Source: a virus
Virus record (IMG/VR): IMGVR_UViG_3300035701_000247
Span: 1-26,073 of that record
Reading direction: 5' to 3' (one strand)
Length of the DNA stretch: 26,073 nt
Below, in pieces: positions 1 through 7,946 of this stretch (position 1 is the first letter of the stretch; the number at the start of each line of letters is the position of its first letter). Made by a program: the position numbers and the translations under genes. The notes below the pieces were generated by a model that saw only the letters and a program-made list of their open reading frames with translations, made no database searches and was not told the DNA's origin.

Positions 1-1606
1 GGAGTACGGTGCGATCAAAACCACAGTACATCTCCCGGTAAGCGTCGATTATATGGCCCCGCCAGTTGCAGTTGGCCATCCAGTTGTACACGTTCTCGTC
101 GGCAAAAGCAACCACTTTGTCATATGGGATAATATGCACACTTGCTTCACCCTCGAACACTTCTGGGAACACCGTCCCTATGATCAGTAGATCATAGTGC
201 TTGCGCAGTTCAGGTAGAATGTGCTTGAATGCGAGCACATCACCAAGTCCTGTTCCCAAGTGAATCAGTTTGATCTTGAACTCCTCAGCCAACAGCCGCA
301 TGAACTCTTTGTGATCGAACGCATAGGCCCAACGGTTATCATCCTTGCGTGTCCCACCGCTGGGGCTCTTTAAGTGATAGGTGATAATGTCTGTATCAGC
401 GATCAGCCGATAGCCTGCGCGTTTCAAGCGGTAGGTGAAGATGGTCTCCTCGTGATAGGCTACATTCGTCATGTCACTCTTGTAGTGAACGATACCGGCG
501 CGGTAAAGAAAACTACAGTACAGAAAATCCACGTCGCGCCTCCCCTGATGTGGACCCCACTGAATGTTCCAGCCATCAAAGAAGTCCTCGATTTTACTGG
601 TCCCGCCAGTCACAATCTTGTCCGGTTGGTAGACTGCACCCCCTACTGCTCCCACGTCCTCATCCATGAGAGCGAGTAACCGCTCCAGTACATCCGGCTC
701 AGCTACACAATCATCATCCAGCCGCCAGACATAATCGTAGCCAGCGATATTCGCTAGTTCATGTGCTCGGTGTTGGCCCTCACGCTTCGTGAAGATAACC
801 TCCCACTCGATCCTATGCTGAGTCAAGAGTGGGAGCATGTAGCGGCCTATTGCATGCTGCCGGAGATCTGCCTGCTCGCCATCGTCGTAGATGTTCACTT
901 TGTCGGGCTTCACCGTTTGCATCATAACGGACTGGAGGGCCATCATCAGTGAGTCATAGCGGTAGCAGGTTGGGATCGAGCATAGCACACGCTTCTTGTC
1001 CTTGTACGTTTTTCCTTCCTCCCAAACCATCACGAGCAGATTGGCAATCTCTGTAGTAGGGAAAGCCTCAATGTCTTCATTCATGTGCATGTAGCGATAC
1101 TCGAACTGACGGAAATCATGCTCGGCTAGTTGATGCAGCACATGGTGCGGACCCCAAAAACCGGGAGGCTCCCGGTAGGGAGTAGTGAGAATTACCGTCT
1201 TTGCATAGGTCTTGAGCTTCTGCGCGATCTCTCGACCATTAGGGATGTGTTCCAGCACCTCAAAGGCAATGATCACATCCCACTTCTGGCCGTTCACTTC
1301 TTCAAAGAACTTGTCGATGCTTGACCAGATGAAGTTTCTGTTGGCAGAAGCGAAGTTCCGCTTGGCATACTTGATGATTTCATGCGAGTAGTCAACGCCA
1401 GTGTAGTGAATATCTTTCGGTAGGAAGCGAAGACCAAAGCCAGATGAACAGCCGAGTTCCAGCACGCGGTCTTTGGGTTTGATGTACTGTGCTGCGAATC
1501 GGTAGCGGGCAATCTCGCGGGCATAGGCTTCCGGGTCAATGGCCTCCTTTGAGCCCAGCACTGTCCGCTCGTAGTTGTTGCCGTATTTTTCCTGATCTGC
1601 TGTCAT
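1..1606 (-). CDS. Methyltransferase-GT2-GT9-like fusion protein (C-terminus beyond window)
   Basis: The frame is open from ATG at 1606 to the left edge, 535 codons without a stop, so the gene is incomplete. Residues about 1-195 look like a class I SAM methyltransferase: LELGCSSGFG at 49-58 (motif I), GVDYS at 70-74, and FEVLEHIP at 115-122. Residues about 205-440 look like a GT-A family 2 glycosyltransferase: an early DDG at 241-243, RLDDDC at 295-300 supplying the DxD metal/nucleotide-sugar motif, and a late HEET at 385-388. From about 443, KLIHLGTGLGDVLAFKHILP resembles the N-terminus of heptosyltransferase-like (GT9) GT-B enzymes. The ATG overlaps the stop of the lectin-like gene as ATGA, so translation is coupled to the adhesin genes. 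The likely role is sugar transfer and methylation on a fiber or on host surface glycan; the acceptor is unknown. Domain calls come from motifs read by eye. Confidence 0.85.
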   Translation of the reverse strand, partial: MTADQEKYGNNYERTVLGSKEAIDPEAYAREIARYRFAAQYIKPKDRVLELGCSSGFGLRFLPKDIHYTGVDYSHEIIKYAKRNFASANRNFIWSSIDKFFEEVNGQKWDVIIAFEVLEHIPNGREIAQKLKTYAKTVILTTPYREPPGFWGPHHVLHQLAEHDFRQFEYRYMHMNEDIEAFPTTEIANLLVMVWEEGKTYKDKKRVLCSIPTCYRYDSLMMALQSVMMQTVKPDKVNIYDDGEQADLRQHAIGRYMLPLLTQHRIEWEVIFTKREGQHRAHELANIAGYDYVWRLDDDCVAEPDVLERLLALMDEDVGAVGGAVYQPDKIVTGGTSKIEDFFDGWNIQWGPHQGRRDVDFLYCSFLYRAGIVHYKSDMTNVAYHEETIFTYRLKRAGYRLIADTDIITYHLKSPSGGTRKDDNRWAYAFDHKEFMRLLAEEFKIKLIHLGTGLGDVLAFKHILPELRKHYDLLIIGTVFPEVFEGEASVHIIPYDKVVAFADENVYNWMANCNWRGHIIDAYREMYCGFDRTVL

Positions 1607-2187
1607 AAGTCCCCTGCCGACCAATCATCAATATAACTGGCATCATTGGAATAGAAAGGCGCACCACCATAACCGGCACCCGTAACGTCAGAGTCTGTGG
1701 TGGTCAAAGTTGTCGCACCATTTCGCTTGCATGTGATACTCGTTCCCGATACCTCTATCCTCACAATATCGTTCGCCGCAAAGTTTGCGCCGCCAGTCTG
1801 GAGACTCGTCTTCACGCCGTTGACAACTTTGAATAATTCGCTACCTACATTGGATCCACCATAATACCCATAGAACTTTGTTGATGCTCCCGTGCCCGTG
1901 CACCGCACAGAAACTCCGGCCTGACATGATGGCCCTGCCGCAACGATCTTCGCTGTAGCAAATTGATTTGCCGCGAGAATCTGATCCTTGTAGTATGCAC
2001 TGCACTCCGTCGATCCAGTGCCCCCGGCGAGACCGTTGGAGTTGATATTCCAAACGGTTCCCTGTTGAGTTGTCCAGTGTGTTATCCCACTATTGAAATT
2101 ATCAGAAGCAGAAGCTGGCGGTGTAATATATCCCTGTTTTCTGAGGCCCGCTTCCTGTCGCCCCAATATAAAATCAAGGACACTCAC
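1603..2187 (-). CDS. LamG/concanavalin-like lectin-fold protein without signal peptide
   Basis: A 194-residue protein. After a short N-terminal tail (about residues 1-25) it has one beta-rich domain that opens with ASDNFNSGITHW and closes with YIDDWSAGDL. This plan, DNF near the start and DDW near the end, is typical of LamG/concanavalin A-like jelly rolls that bind sugars. A secreted protein at 12655-13323 shares the same opening and closing motifs, so the two are probably distant paralogues. This copy lacks a signal peptide. The GTG start at 2187 overlaps the stop of the collagen-like adhesin as GTGA, and its own stop overlaps the next ATG. The likely role is an accessory adhesin or fiber-tip component. 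The function is inferred from fold-like motifs and position. Confidence 0.75.
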   Translation of the reverse strand: MSVLDFILGRQEAGLRKQGYITPPASASDNFNSGITHWTTQQGTVWNINSNGLAGGTGSTECSAYYKDQILAANQFATAKIVAAGPSCQAGVSVRCTGTGASTKFYGYYGGSNVGSELFKVVNGVKTSLQTGGANFAANDIVRIEVSGTSITCKRNGATTLTTTDSDVTGAGYGGAPFYSNDASYIDDWSAGDL

Positions 2188-4511
2188 GATGAGTACTCGT
2201 CAATAATAATCATTCCAGGAGAACCGGCCCCACCAGATCTCAAACCCGATGTGATAAGGATTGCTCCTCCTCCACCCGCACCGTTACCTGTTGCCGGAGA
2301 GCCATTTGAACTTGCTGTCAAAGTTGTGCCGCCAGCACCAGGTCCTCCACCATTTGCCCCCTCACCAACCACTTGGGTACTCATCATTCCGTGATTACCG
2401 GGAAACCCGCCAAGCGTTACATCACCAGAATACCCGACCGGAGCGCCCGACCCCCCATAGGAAACCTTTACTGCTGTTGAAGATTGTGCGGCTCCGCCTC
2501 CACCCAGACCGCCGGAGGCTCCGAGAACGGTTGTGCCTGAGAATACGTTATTGCCACCCGCTGATCCTGAGAGGTTTCCAATACCTCCAAGACCACCAGA
2601 TCCAACACCATAATTGTGCCACGTCGAAGCGCTCATAGTCATGCGCTTCTCAGTATAGCCACCACCACCACCACCACCACCAGCGCAACCAGAAGAAGCC
2701 GTCGTCGAGGAAACCCCGCCACCGCCAGCGCCTCCGCCGACAAGCATCACTACCGCGTAAGCTGTTGCTGCGTTTGACTGATGGCTACCCGTTCCAGCCG
2801 CAGCATATACCGTCCGAGCAAGGAACCGTCCAGTTGTCACGGATGAATAGCCGGAGTAACCCGATGTTCCTGCCGCACCATTTGTGCCAGAATATCCTGA
2901 GTAGCCACTGTACCCACTTGCGCCAGGGCTCGCAGCCGAGTAACCGGAAAATCCTGAGTACCCCGAAACCCCACTCCCACTGTAGCCAGAGAACCCTGAA
3001 TATCCACTTACACCTGATCCGGAGTAACCGGAAAATCCTGAGTAGCCCGATGTCCCAGAACCAGAGTAACCGCTGAATCCAGAGGTTCCAGAACCGGAAT
3101 ACCCTGAAAATCCACTCGTCCCGCTGCCCGAGTACCCCGAGTATCCACTATATCCTGATGTTCCGGAGTCGCCGGTCCTCGAGAAGGTAATTACTATCGG
3201 ATCATTATTCGTAAACGATCCGTTGCTGACAACGTGAACTACTGTCAATTTCCGGTAGCCCGTCGCTGTCGTCCACGAGGAGATCGAGTAGACAGCAAAG
3301 ACAGAACTGTCCAATTTCTTGAAGATCCGGACGAAACCCTTGATAGTACTCGTACTGTCGTCGAGGGAGTCGAGCCACGCGGTTACTGTGGCAGCATCAG
3401 CATTCAAGAGATCAATGAAAAGCTGGGTGACACTTCCCAGAGTACCATTGTTGAACTTGAGTATGCCATTCCCGGGATCCGAGTCGTCTGTTGCACTTGA
3501 CCATGTGTAGTAGTGCGAATCTCCTCCAGCATGCCCAAGATAACCGGAATATCCCGAATACCCAGAGGTTCCACTACCGGAGTAGCCACTGTACCCACTC
3601 GTCCCGATACCCGAGTAACCAGAATATCCCGAGAATCCCGAATCTCCGTTGCTCCCGATAGTGCCGTTTGTGCCAGAGTAACCACTGAATCCTGAGTAGC
3701 CGCTGGTCCCTTGCCCCCCTGCGTTTCCTTGCGGTCCACTGTACCCTGAGTAGCCACTTGCGCCAGGATTTTGACCGCTGAAACCCGAAATCCCTGAATC
3801 TCCAGTGAATCCACTATACCCACTGAATCCGCTGGCTCCCCCCGTTCCCGTTGATCCCTGCGGACCGCTGTATCCGCTATATCCGGACGTTCCTACGTTA
3901 CCCTGATTACCCTGTTGTCCTTGTGGCCCACTGAAACCGCTGTAGCCCGAGGTTCCAACGGATCCGGTTGAACCTTGTGGCCCACTGAAACCGCTGTAAC
4001 CGGAAATTCCCTGAATACCTTGATCCCCTTGCGGACCGACCAATCCGCTGTAGCCACTATACCCCGAATAACCGCTTGATCCCAGCGGGCCGCTGTACCC
4101 AGAAAACCCGCTTGTTCCTTGATTACCCTGAGAGCCTTGCGGACCTGTCGCTCCGCTGTAGCCTGAGAATCCAGATGTTCCAATACCACTATAGCCAGAA
4201 TACCCACTAGATCCGGTATTGCCCTGATCGCCTTTGGCTCCAGAGTAGCCACTATGACCCGAGAATCCGCTGCTTCCTTGGTTATCGCCACTGTAGCCGC
4301 TCTGTCCCGAGTACCCACTGATCCCACTGTAGCCTCTCATGCCGCTTTCTCCCGATCCGGATAGACCTTGGAACTGTTCGGCAAACCTAGTGAGTGCGTC
4401 GTCGAGTTCCGACTTGGAGATCGCTTGACGCGCCAAATTCTCAAGTTCATCCTCGATCTCCGGGGGTTTTGTTTCCGTCTTGTTCCAGAACCGTATCTTT
4501 CTCGTAATCAC
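2184..4511 (-). CDS. Collagen-like tail fiber/adhesin with glycine-rich tip
   Basis: A 775-residue protein. Residues 1-49 are a charged, probably helical head that may anchor it to the particle. Residues about 50-330 are a collagen-like block (Gly every third residue), dominated by GYS, GFS and GTS triplets with scattered GPQG. Residues about 331-448 form a globular insert (DPGNGILKFNN, then a stretch ending FTNNDPIVITFSRTGD) of a type common between repeats in phage fibers. Residues about 449-556 are a second collagen block. The C-terminus, about 585-775, is very glycine-rich (an eight-Gly run at 612-619, ending GMIIIDEYSS) and resembles glycine-rich phage fiber-tip domains. It is probably a trimeric receptor-binding fiber. 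The GTG start overlaps the nozzle-like gene stop (GTGA). The assignment as a fiber is firm; attachment site and receptor are unknown. Confidence 0.9.
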   Translation of the reverse strand: MITRKIRFWNKTETKPPEIEDELENLARQAISKSELDDALTRFAEQFQGLSGSGESGMRGYSGISGYSGQSGYSGDNQGSSGFSGHSGYSGAKGDQGNTGSSGYSGYSGIGTSGFSGYSGATGPQGSQGNQGTSGFSGYSGPLGSSGYSGYSGYSGLVGPQGDQGIQGISGYSGFSGPQGSTGSVGTSGYSGFSGPQGQQGNQGNVGTSGYSGYSGPQGSTGTGGASGFSGYSGFTGDSGISGFSGQNPGASGYSGYSGPQGNAGGQGTSGYSGFSGYSGTNGTIGSNGDSGFSGYSGYSGIGTSGYSGYSGSGTSGYSGYSGYLGHAGGDSHYYTWSSATDDSDPGNGILKFNNGTLGSVTQLFIDLLNADAATVTAWLDSLDDSTSTIKGFVRIFKKLDSSVFAVYSISSWTTATGYRKLTVVHVVSNGSFTNNDPIVITFSRTGDSGTSGYSGYSGYSGSGTSGFSGYSGSGTSGFSGYSGSGTSGYSGFSGYSGSGVSGYSGFSGYSGSGVSGYSGFSGYSAASPGASGYSGYSGYSGTNGAAGTSGYSGYSSVTTGRFLARTVYAAAGTGSHQSNAATAYAVVMLVGGGAGGGGVSSTTASSGCAGGGGGGGGYTEKRMTMSASTWHNYGVGSGGLGGIGNLSGSAGGNNVFSGTTVLGASGGLGGGGAAQSSTAVKVSYGGSGAPVGYSGDVTLGGFPGNHGMMSTQVVGEGANGGGPGAGGTTLTASSNGSPATGNGAGGGGAILITSGLRSGGAGSPGMIIIDEYSS
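2659..2682 (-). repeat. Trinucleotide microsatellite (CCA)8, GGT on the coding strand
   Basis: Eight perfect CCA units on the plus strand lie within a reading frame that encodes a run of eight glycines (residues 612-619) in the adhesin tip. It is the longest simple repeat noticed in the window. Gain or loss of units would keep the frame and change only the glycine count. Confidence 0.9.
2844..3167 (-). repeat. Collagen-like repeat block 2 (coding)
   Basis: This stretch codes for residues about 449-556 of the adhesin. Triplets GYS, GFS, GTS and GVS are broken at regular intervals by a two-residue Gly-Ser step (as in GYSGSGTSG), which shifts the collagen phase by one residue each time. Confidence 0.85.
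3522..4364 (-). repeat. Collagen-like repeat block 1 (coding)
   Basis: This stretch codes for residues about 50-330 of the adhesin: Gly-Tyr-Ser, Gly-Phe-Ser and Gly-Thr-Ser triplets with GPQG segments. The repetition is much stronger in protein than in DNA, because glycine, serine and tyrosine codons vary from copy to copy. Confidence 0.9.
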
Positions 4512-7012
4512 AGCACATCACCCATAGCCGGGTAGATTGAACGTAATATCCTCAAGGTCTTGATTCGAACGATTTGATCCTTGGCAGTAACCGTTGCGCT
4601 GATCTTGAGTCGAAAACTTTTGCACCGAGCGGAGAGGTCGAAATAGTCAAAGTGCGTGATAGCTCCTAGTCCTGCCGGACAGATCCTCGTCGAAAAGGCC
4701 GTGTCTGAATCATCTAGGTATAGGGCGATCGTAACCGCTACGTCCGATTGATACTCCGCCCTGAAACCCTCGATCAGTATGTCGAAGTTCGCAAAGGGAC
4801 TATAGATGGGGCTCGTCTCAAATTCGCAATCGAATCCCGTTGGCCCGATATCAAGTGTTTCATCTGAGGACACACAGAGAAATTGGTCGTCGCTCACGAA
4901 ACTGAGATTTGTAGCTGGGGGCTTTAATATCCAGATCGGAGTCTTGTTAAACTCCACCGGTAGAGCATCCCCCGGCGTCAGTTCCGGCGTTCGCATGGGA
5001 AACCAATACCACTTGTTGCCGGCAAAGAGACAGTATCGACCGTGTAGGAGGTCGTACCCCGCGACGGCGTTCTCTACCCCTAAGATGGCCTTGTAGGATT
5101 TGATCCATGCAGGATTGAGAAGCGCCTTCCCTTCATTTGGCGTAAACGTCCAGATCCCGTAATGCCCAGCCCAATAGACTCGACGGTTCACGATCAGGAC
5201 GGAATTGATTGCAGCAACGCCATCATCACTAGTGATCGGCTCCCAATGCCAGAGTTCAGCTTCTCCACGCAAACTCAGGATGGAACCCGTCTGGTCCGTG
5301 AGAATCAACAACCGGTCGTCGATACCGATGAGGCTCTTGATGGGATTTGGATCCGATTGCAACTGATCGAAACTCGTTTGTGGTCCGATACAGATTAGGT
5401 CCGTTTGGATGGCTCCATCTCCACTCGCCGGCGTAACGCACACCCGATTTGGATACCGGATTCCACCAACCATCACGTCCCCGTAGGCAACCTTATTGGA
5501 GGCAATCCCGACTGTGTTCCAATACCCTGGCGCTCCGTCTGCTGTACCCCTCCCGAGATCAGCACTAGCCTCTGCACCTTCCATATCCGTCAGATCGACA
5601 TACAGGAGAATACCATTCGTTTTCCATGTGTTCGTTCCGTCGTAATAGTCTGCCCTTGCATCGTCATAGACATTCCCACAATCAGTGAGGTCGAGTTCTT
5701 TTGACTGAAAGAACCCCGGGCTATCGACGTTCTCAAGGTAGATCCGAAGTCTCGTTGCGGATCGAGGGAATATCCCCACCTGTAGCATAACGTGGACGAC
5801 AATCTTCTCGTCCTCTGCAATCGTGATTCCTGAATCGTCTGTCGCGTCGAATCTACTGTGAACGCCGTCGTACTTTGGACAGTGTTTCAAGGGACTCCAA
5901 CTTTTGCCCGTCAGCACCGAATATGCTGCCCGGTACGTTCCAGCAAGCATTGGAGTGCCTGCCCCTCCATGCGAAAACAGCCCTACGTAGATGCAGGAGT
6001 CAACAGGATCGTAGAACTGATCGTCGAGGATCACGCCATTGGCAAGTTGTTCTTTTGGGACCAGATCCGACCGTCCGTATTCACCAAAGCCGATGAAATA
6101 TCGCGACTTGTAGGTTCCCAGACCGGTCGAGATCCGCATGCCGTCCTCGAGTGAGAAGATGCGCGGGTCTATATCGACGTCGTCCGATGCAGAGAACCGG
6201 TTTTGTTGGTAGATGTAGTTTCTGTGGATCCTGATGTTGTCGCCAACTTGCCAACCAAATTGATCCCAGGCGCTATCAATTATTTGCAACTCTAGCAGTC
6301 CCCGGTCATTCGCGTCAATATCGGTACATTTGGATGCCAGTATGCGCGTGAAGCGATTGTATTGCTTTGCACTCTCAAGGTTCTCGACAGTCCAACTTCG
6401 GAAATAATACTGATTTTCGTATCCGTTTCCGTACCCTGTGCCGGCTTCCTTGGGAAAAACCAAATTGTCTGAATCGCCAAACAGCCACGTCGCTGGGTCT
6501 GAATCGACGACCAACCACTGATGCCATGTTCCATGGATAGCGTAAACGTGAAGATCCCAAAATTCCGTCAATTCCTGCCAGCTATCGTACCACACCGAAC
6601 CATTCCAGAAGGGACGCACAAAGATGCCGTAGGTGTAGACATAATTGGCGGTAGGGGTGCAAGCGCGGTTTCTATATTTCATCATCACCACGTCGATCGT
6701 AGCGCCACCATGGGCCGTTGTACGGTACTTCTCCCATGCGACCATCTCTCCTTGAGATCTACGCGATTTGACAACGTAGGGATTAAGTTCGATGCTGTGC
6801 GGTTTGAAGGAAATCGAGGGATTATGACCCGTAGCCGAACCGATACTCCAAGCCGATCCAAGGCCCTGGCGACGACAAAGTTCACCAGGAACCTCGTCCA
6901 GCACGAAGTTCTTTGCACTCCTAGCTGAGTTCGCCGGAGCTAGAATGAGATCCGGAGCTAACCCATGCCAAGACGGAAAAAGAACCTGTTTTTCGTCCTG
7001 TTCAACTTGCAC
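4508..7012 (-). CDS. Tail nozzle / stabilization-like protein
   Basis: An 834-residue beta-rich protein. Its middle part, about residues 560-680 (for example SLIGIDDRLLILTDQTGSIL, then VYWAGHYGIWTFTPNEGK), has the beta-propeller-like pattern seen in P22 gp10/T7 gp12-type tail nozzle or stabilization proteins. The N-terminus (residues about 15-60, with LAPANSARSAKNFVLDEVPG) fits the same family, where a leading segment covers a list of tail positions. It follows four connector-like genes and precedes the fiber, as expected for the distal end of a short tail. The start is GTG at 7012 with GAAGGG upstream, overlapping the previous gene by 11 bases; no ATG lies near. The family assignment is by pattern and gene order, so the name is provisional. 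Confidence 0.65.
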   Translation of the reverse strand: MQVEQDEKQVLFPSWHGLAPDLILAPANSARSAKNFVLDEVPGELCRRQGLGSAWSIGSATGHNPSISFKPHSIELNPYVVKSRRSQGEMVAWEKYRTTAHGGATIDVVMMKYRNRACTPTANYVYTYGIFVRPFWNGSVWYDSWQELTEFWDLHVYAIHGTWHQWLVVDSDPATWLFGDSDNLVFPKEAGTGYGNGYENQYYFRSWTVENLESAKQYNRFTRILASKCTDIDANDRGLLELQIIDSAWDQFGWQVGDNIRIHRNYIYQQNRFSASDDVDIDPRIFSLEDGMRISTGLGTYKSRYFIGFGEYGRSDLVPKEQLANGVILDDQFYDPVDSCIYVGLFSHGGAGTPMLAGTYRAAYSVLTGKSWSPLKHCPKYDGVHSRFDATDDSGITIAEDEKIVVHVMLQVGIFPRSATRLRIYLENVDSPGFFQSKELDLTDCGNVYDDARADYYDGTNTWKTNGILLYVDLTDMEGAEASADLGRGTADGAPGYWNTVGIASNKVAYGDVMVGGIRYPNRVCVTPASGDGAIQTDLICIGPQTSFDQLQSDPNPIKSLIGIDDRLLILTDQTGSILSLRGEAELWHWEPITSDDGVAAINSVLIVNRRVYWAGHYGIWTFTPNEGKALLNPAWIKSYKAILGVENAVAGYDLLHGRYCLFAGNKWYWFPMRTPELTPGDALPVEFNKTPIWILKPPATNLSFVSDDQFLCVSSDETLDIGPTGFDCEFETSPIYSPFANFDILIEGFRAEYQSDVAVTIALYLDDSDTAFSTRICPAGLGAITHFDYFDLSARCKSFRLKISATVTAKDQIVRIKTLRILRSIYPAMGDVL

Positions 7013-7937
7013 GTTTGCCCTTCACCTCTGCGGCACTAGCTTTCGACGCTGCGGCAGCAGCATAGACCTTGTCAAAGGCTGCTTGACGGTCTGCGAGTCC
7101 TTGTGGGATCGCTTTCCCGCCCTGGCTCATAAACGTCGCCACGACCTCATCGACGAGGACTTGGTTGTACTCCGGTGGGAGCAAAATCACGTCGTTTTCA
7201 TTCGCGGCAACATAGATAGCCGGTTTCGTCCGACACTCACACGTAACAATTCCAAGTGCAGCGGCGTCTGCACCAACCTTGAAACGCAAGTGATCCCCAC
7301 CATGATGCCACACGATCTCCGGACCGTACAAGGGGTCACGGTGTGCTTGGTTGAATATGAGAGGGTCCTTGATCTCTCGGAATTGCCGATCGCTGTTGCC
7401 GCTACCCTTGTCGTCATAGACTTGGAGAACTTGTTTGACGTACAGGTTTGACAGATCGACGGCCAACACACTGAGGGAGCGCATGACGTGAACGGTGAAA
7501 AGCAACGAATCGTCCGCGTCAGCTTCGGTCCCACTACCGATCTTCTCGTAGACGCACGTTGCCCCGCCGGTAATCACCCGCGCCTTCCACTGTCCTGCCA
7601 ACCGATCCTTGTCAGCGTGGACGATAACGATATCAAGGATACTCCCAGCGGCAAAAGAGCCGCTTGACCTTGAGATGGTTTTCGCAGTCGAATTGATCGC
7701 GGTAAGGGACCCATGCGTTTCCTCCCCACCGGCCAGCAATTCCACATCGTCGTCAACGGTCAAGATCGAGAAGCGATCATAGAATGGGTCGTTGAGACCG
7801 TCCAAGAGCGCGAAAATCTTCATCAACTTGTTGTTGATGATGATTCGTCGCGTTACGGGATCGACGTCGTTCTCCCCGATGCCAGCCTCGCGTCGGCAAA
7901 GGGATTCCAATTCCAAAAAGGTGAGGTAATTTTTCAT
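7002..7937 (-). CDS. Head-to-tail connector/adaptor-like structural protein
   Basis: A 311-residue protein with a helical N-terminus (residues about 1-50, MKNYLTFLELESLCRREAG onward), a beta-rich centre, and an alanine-rich helical C-terminus (about 270-311). Two neighbours (7947-8792 and 8794-9414) share this helix-sheet-helix outline, and all lie between the portal-side genes and the nozzle-like gene. The role is probably building the connector or the base of the tail. A good ribosome site, AGGAGA, lies eight bases before ATG at 7937. I do not recognise a specific family; the role is inferred from position and shape. Confidence 0.6.
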   Translation of the reverse strand: MKNYLTFLELESLCRREAGIGENDVDPVTRRIIINNKLMKIFALLDGLNDPFYDRFSILTVDDDVELLAGGEETHGSLTAINSTAKTISRSSGSFAAGSILDIVIVHADKDRLAGQWKARVITGGATCVYEKIGSGTEADADDSLLFTVHVMRSLSVLAVDLSNLYVKQVLQVYDDKGSGNSDRQFREIKDPLIFNQAHRDPLYGPEIVWHHGGDHLRFKVGADAAALGIVTCECRTKPAIYVAANENDVILLPPEYNQVLVDEVVATFMSQGGKAIPQGLADRQAAFDKVYAAAAASKASAAEVKGKRAS

Positions 7938-7946
7938 CTCTTTCTC

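Noticed and set aside
374-1324. Several short plus-strand frames
   Set aside because: They are shadows of the long minus-strand enzyme gene, whose frame is open throughout and carries clear motifs.
2844-4364. Repetitive DNA that could suggest a CRISPR array or satellite
   Set aside because: The periodicity is three codons of a collagen frame with varying codons; there are no constant repeats with unique spacers.
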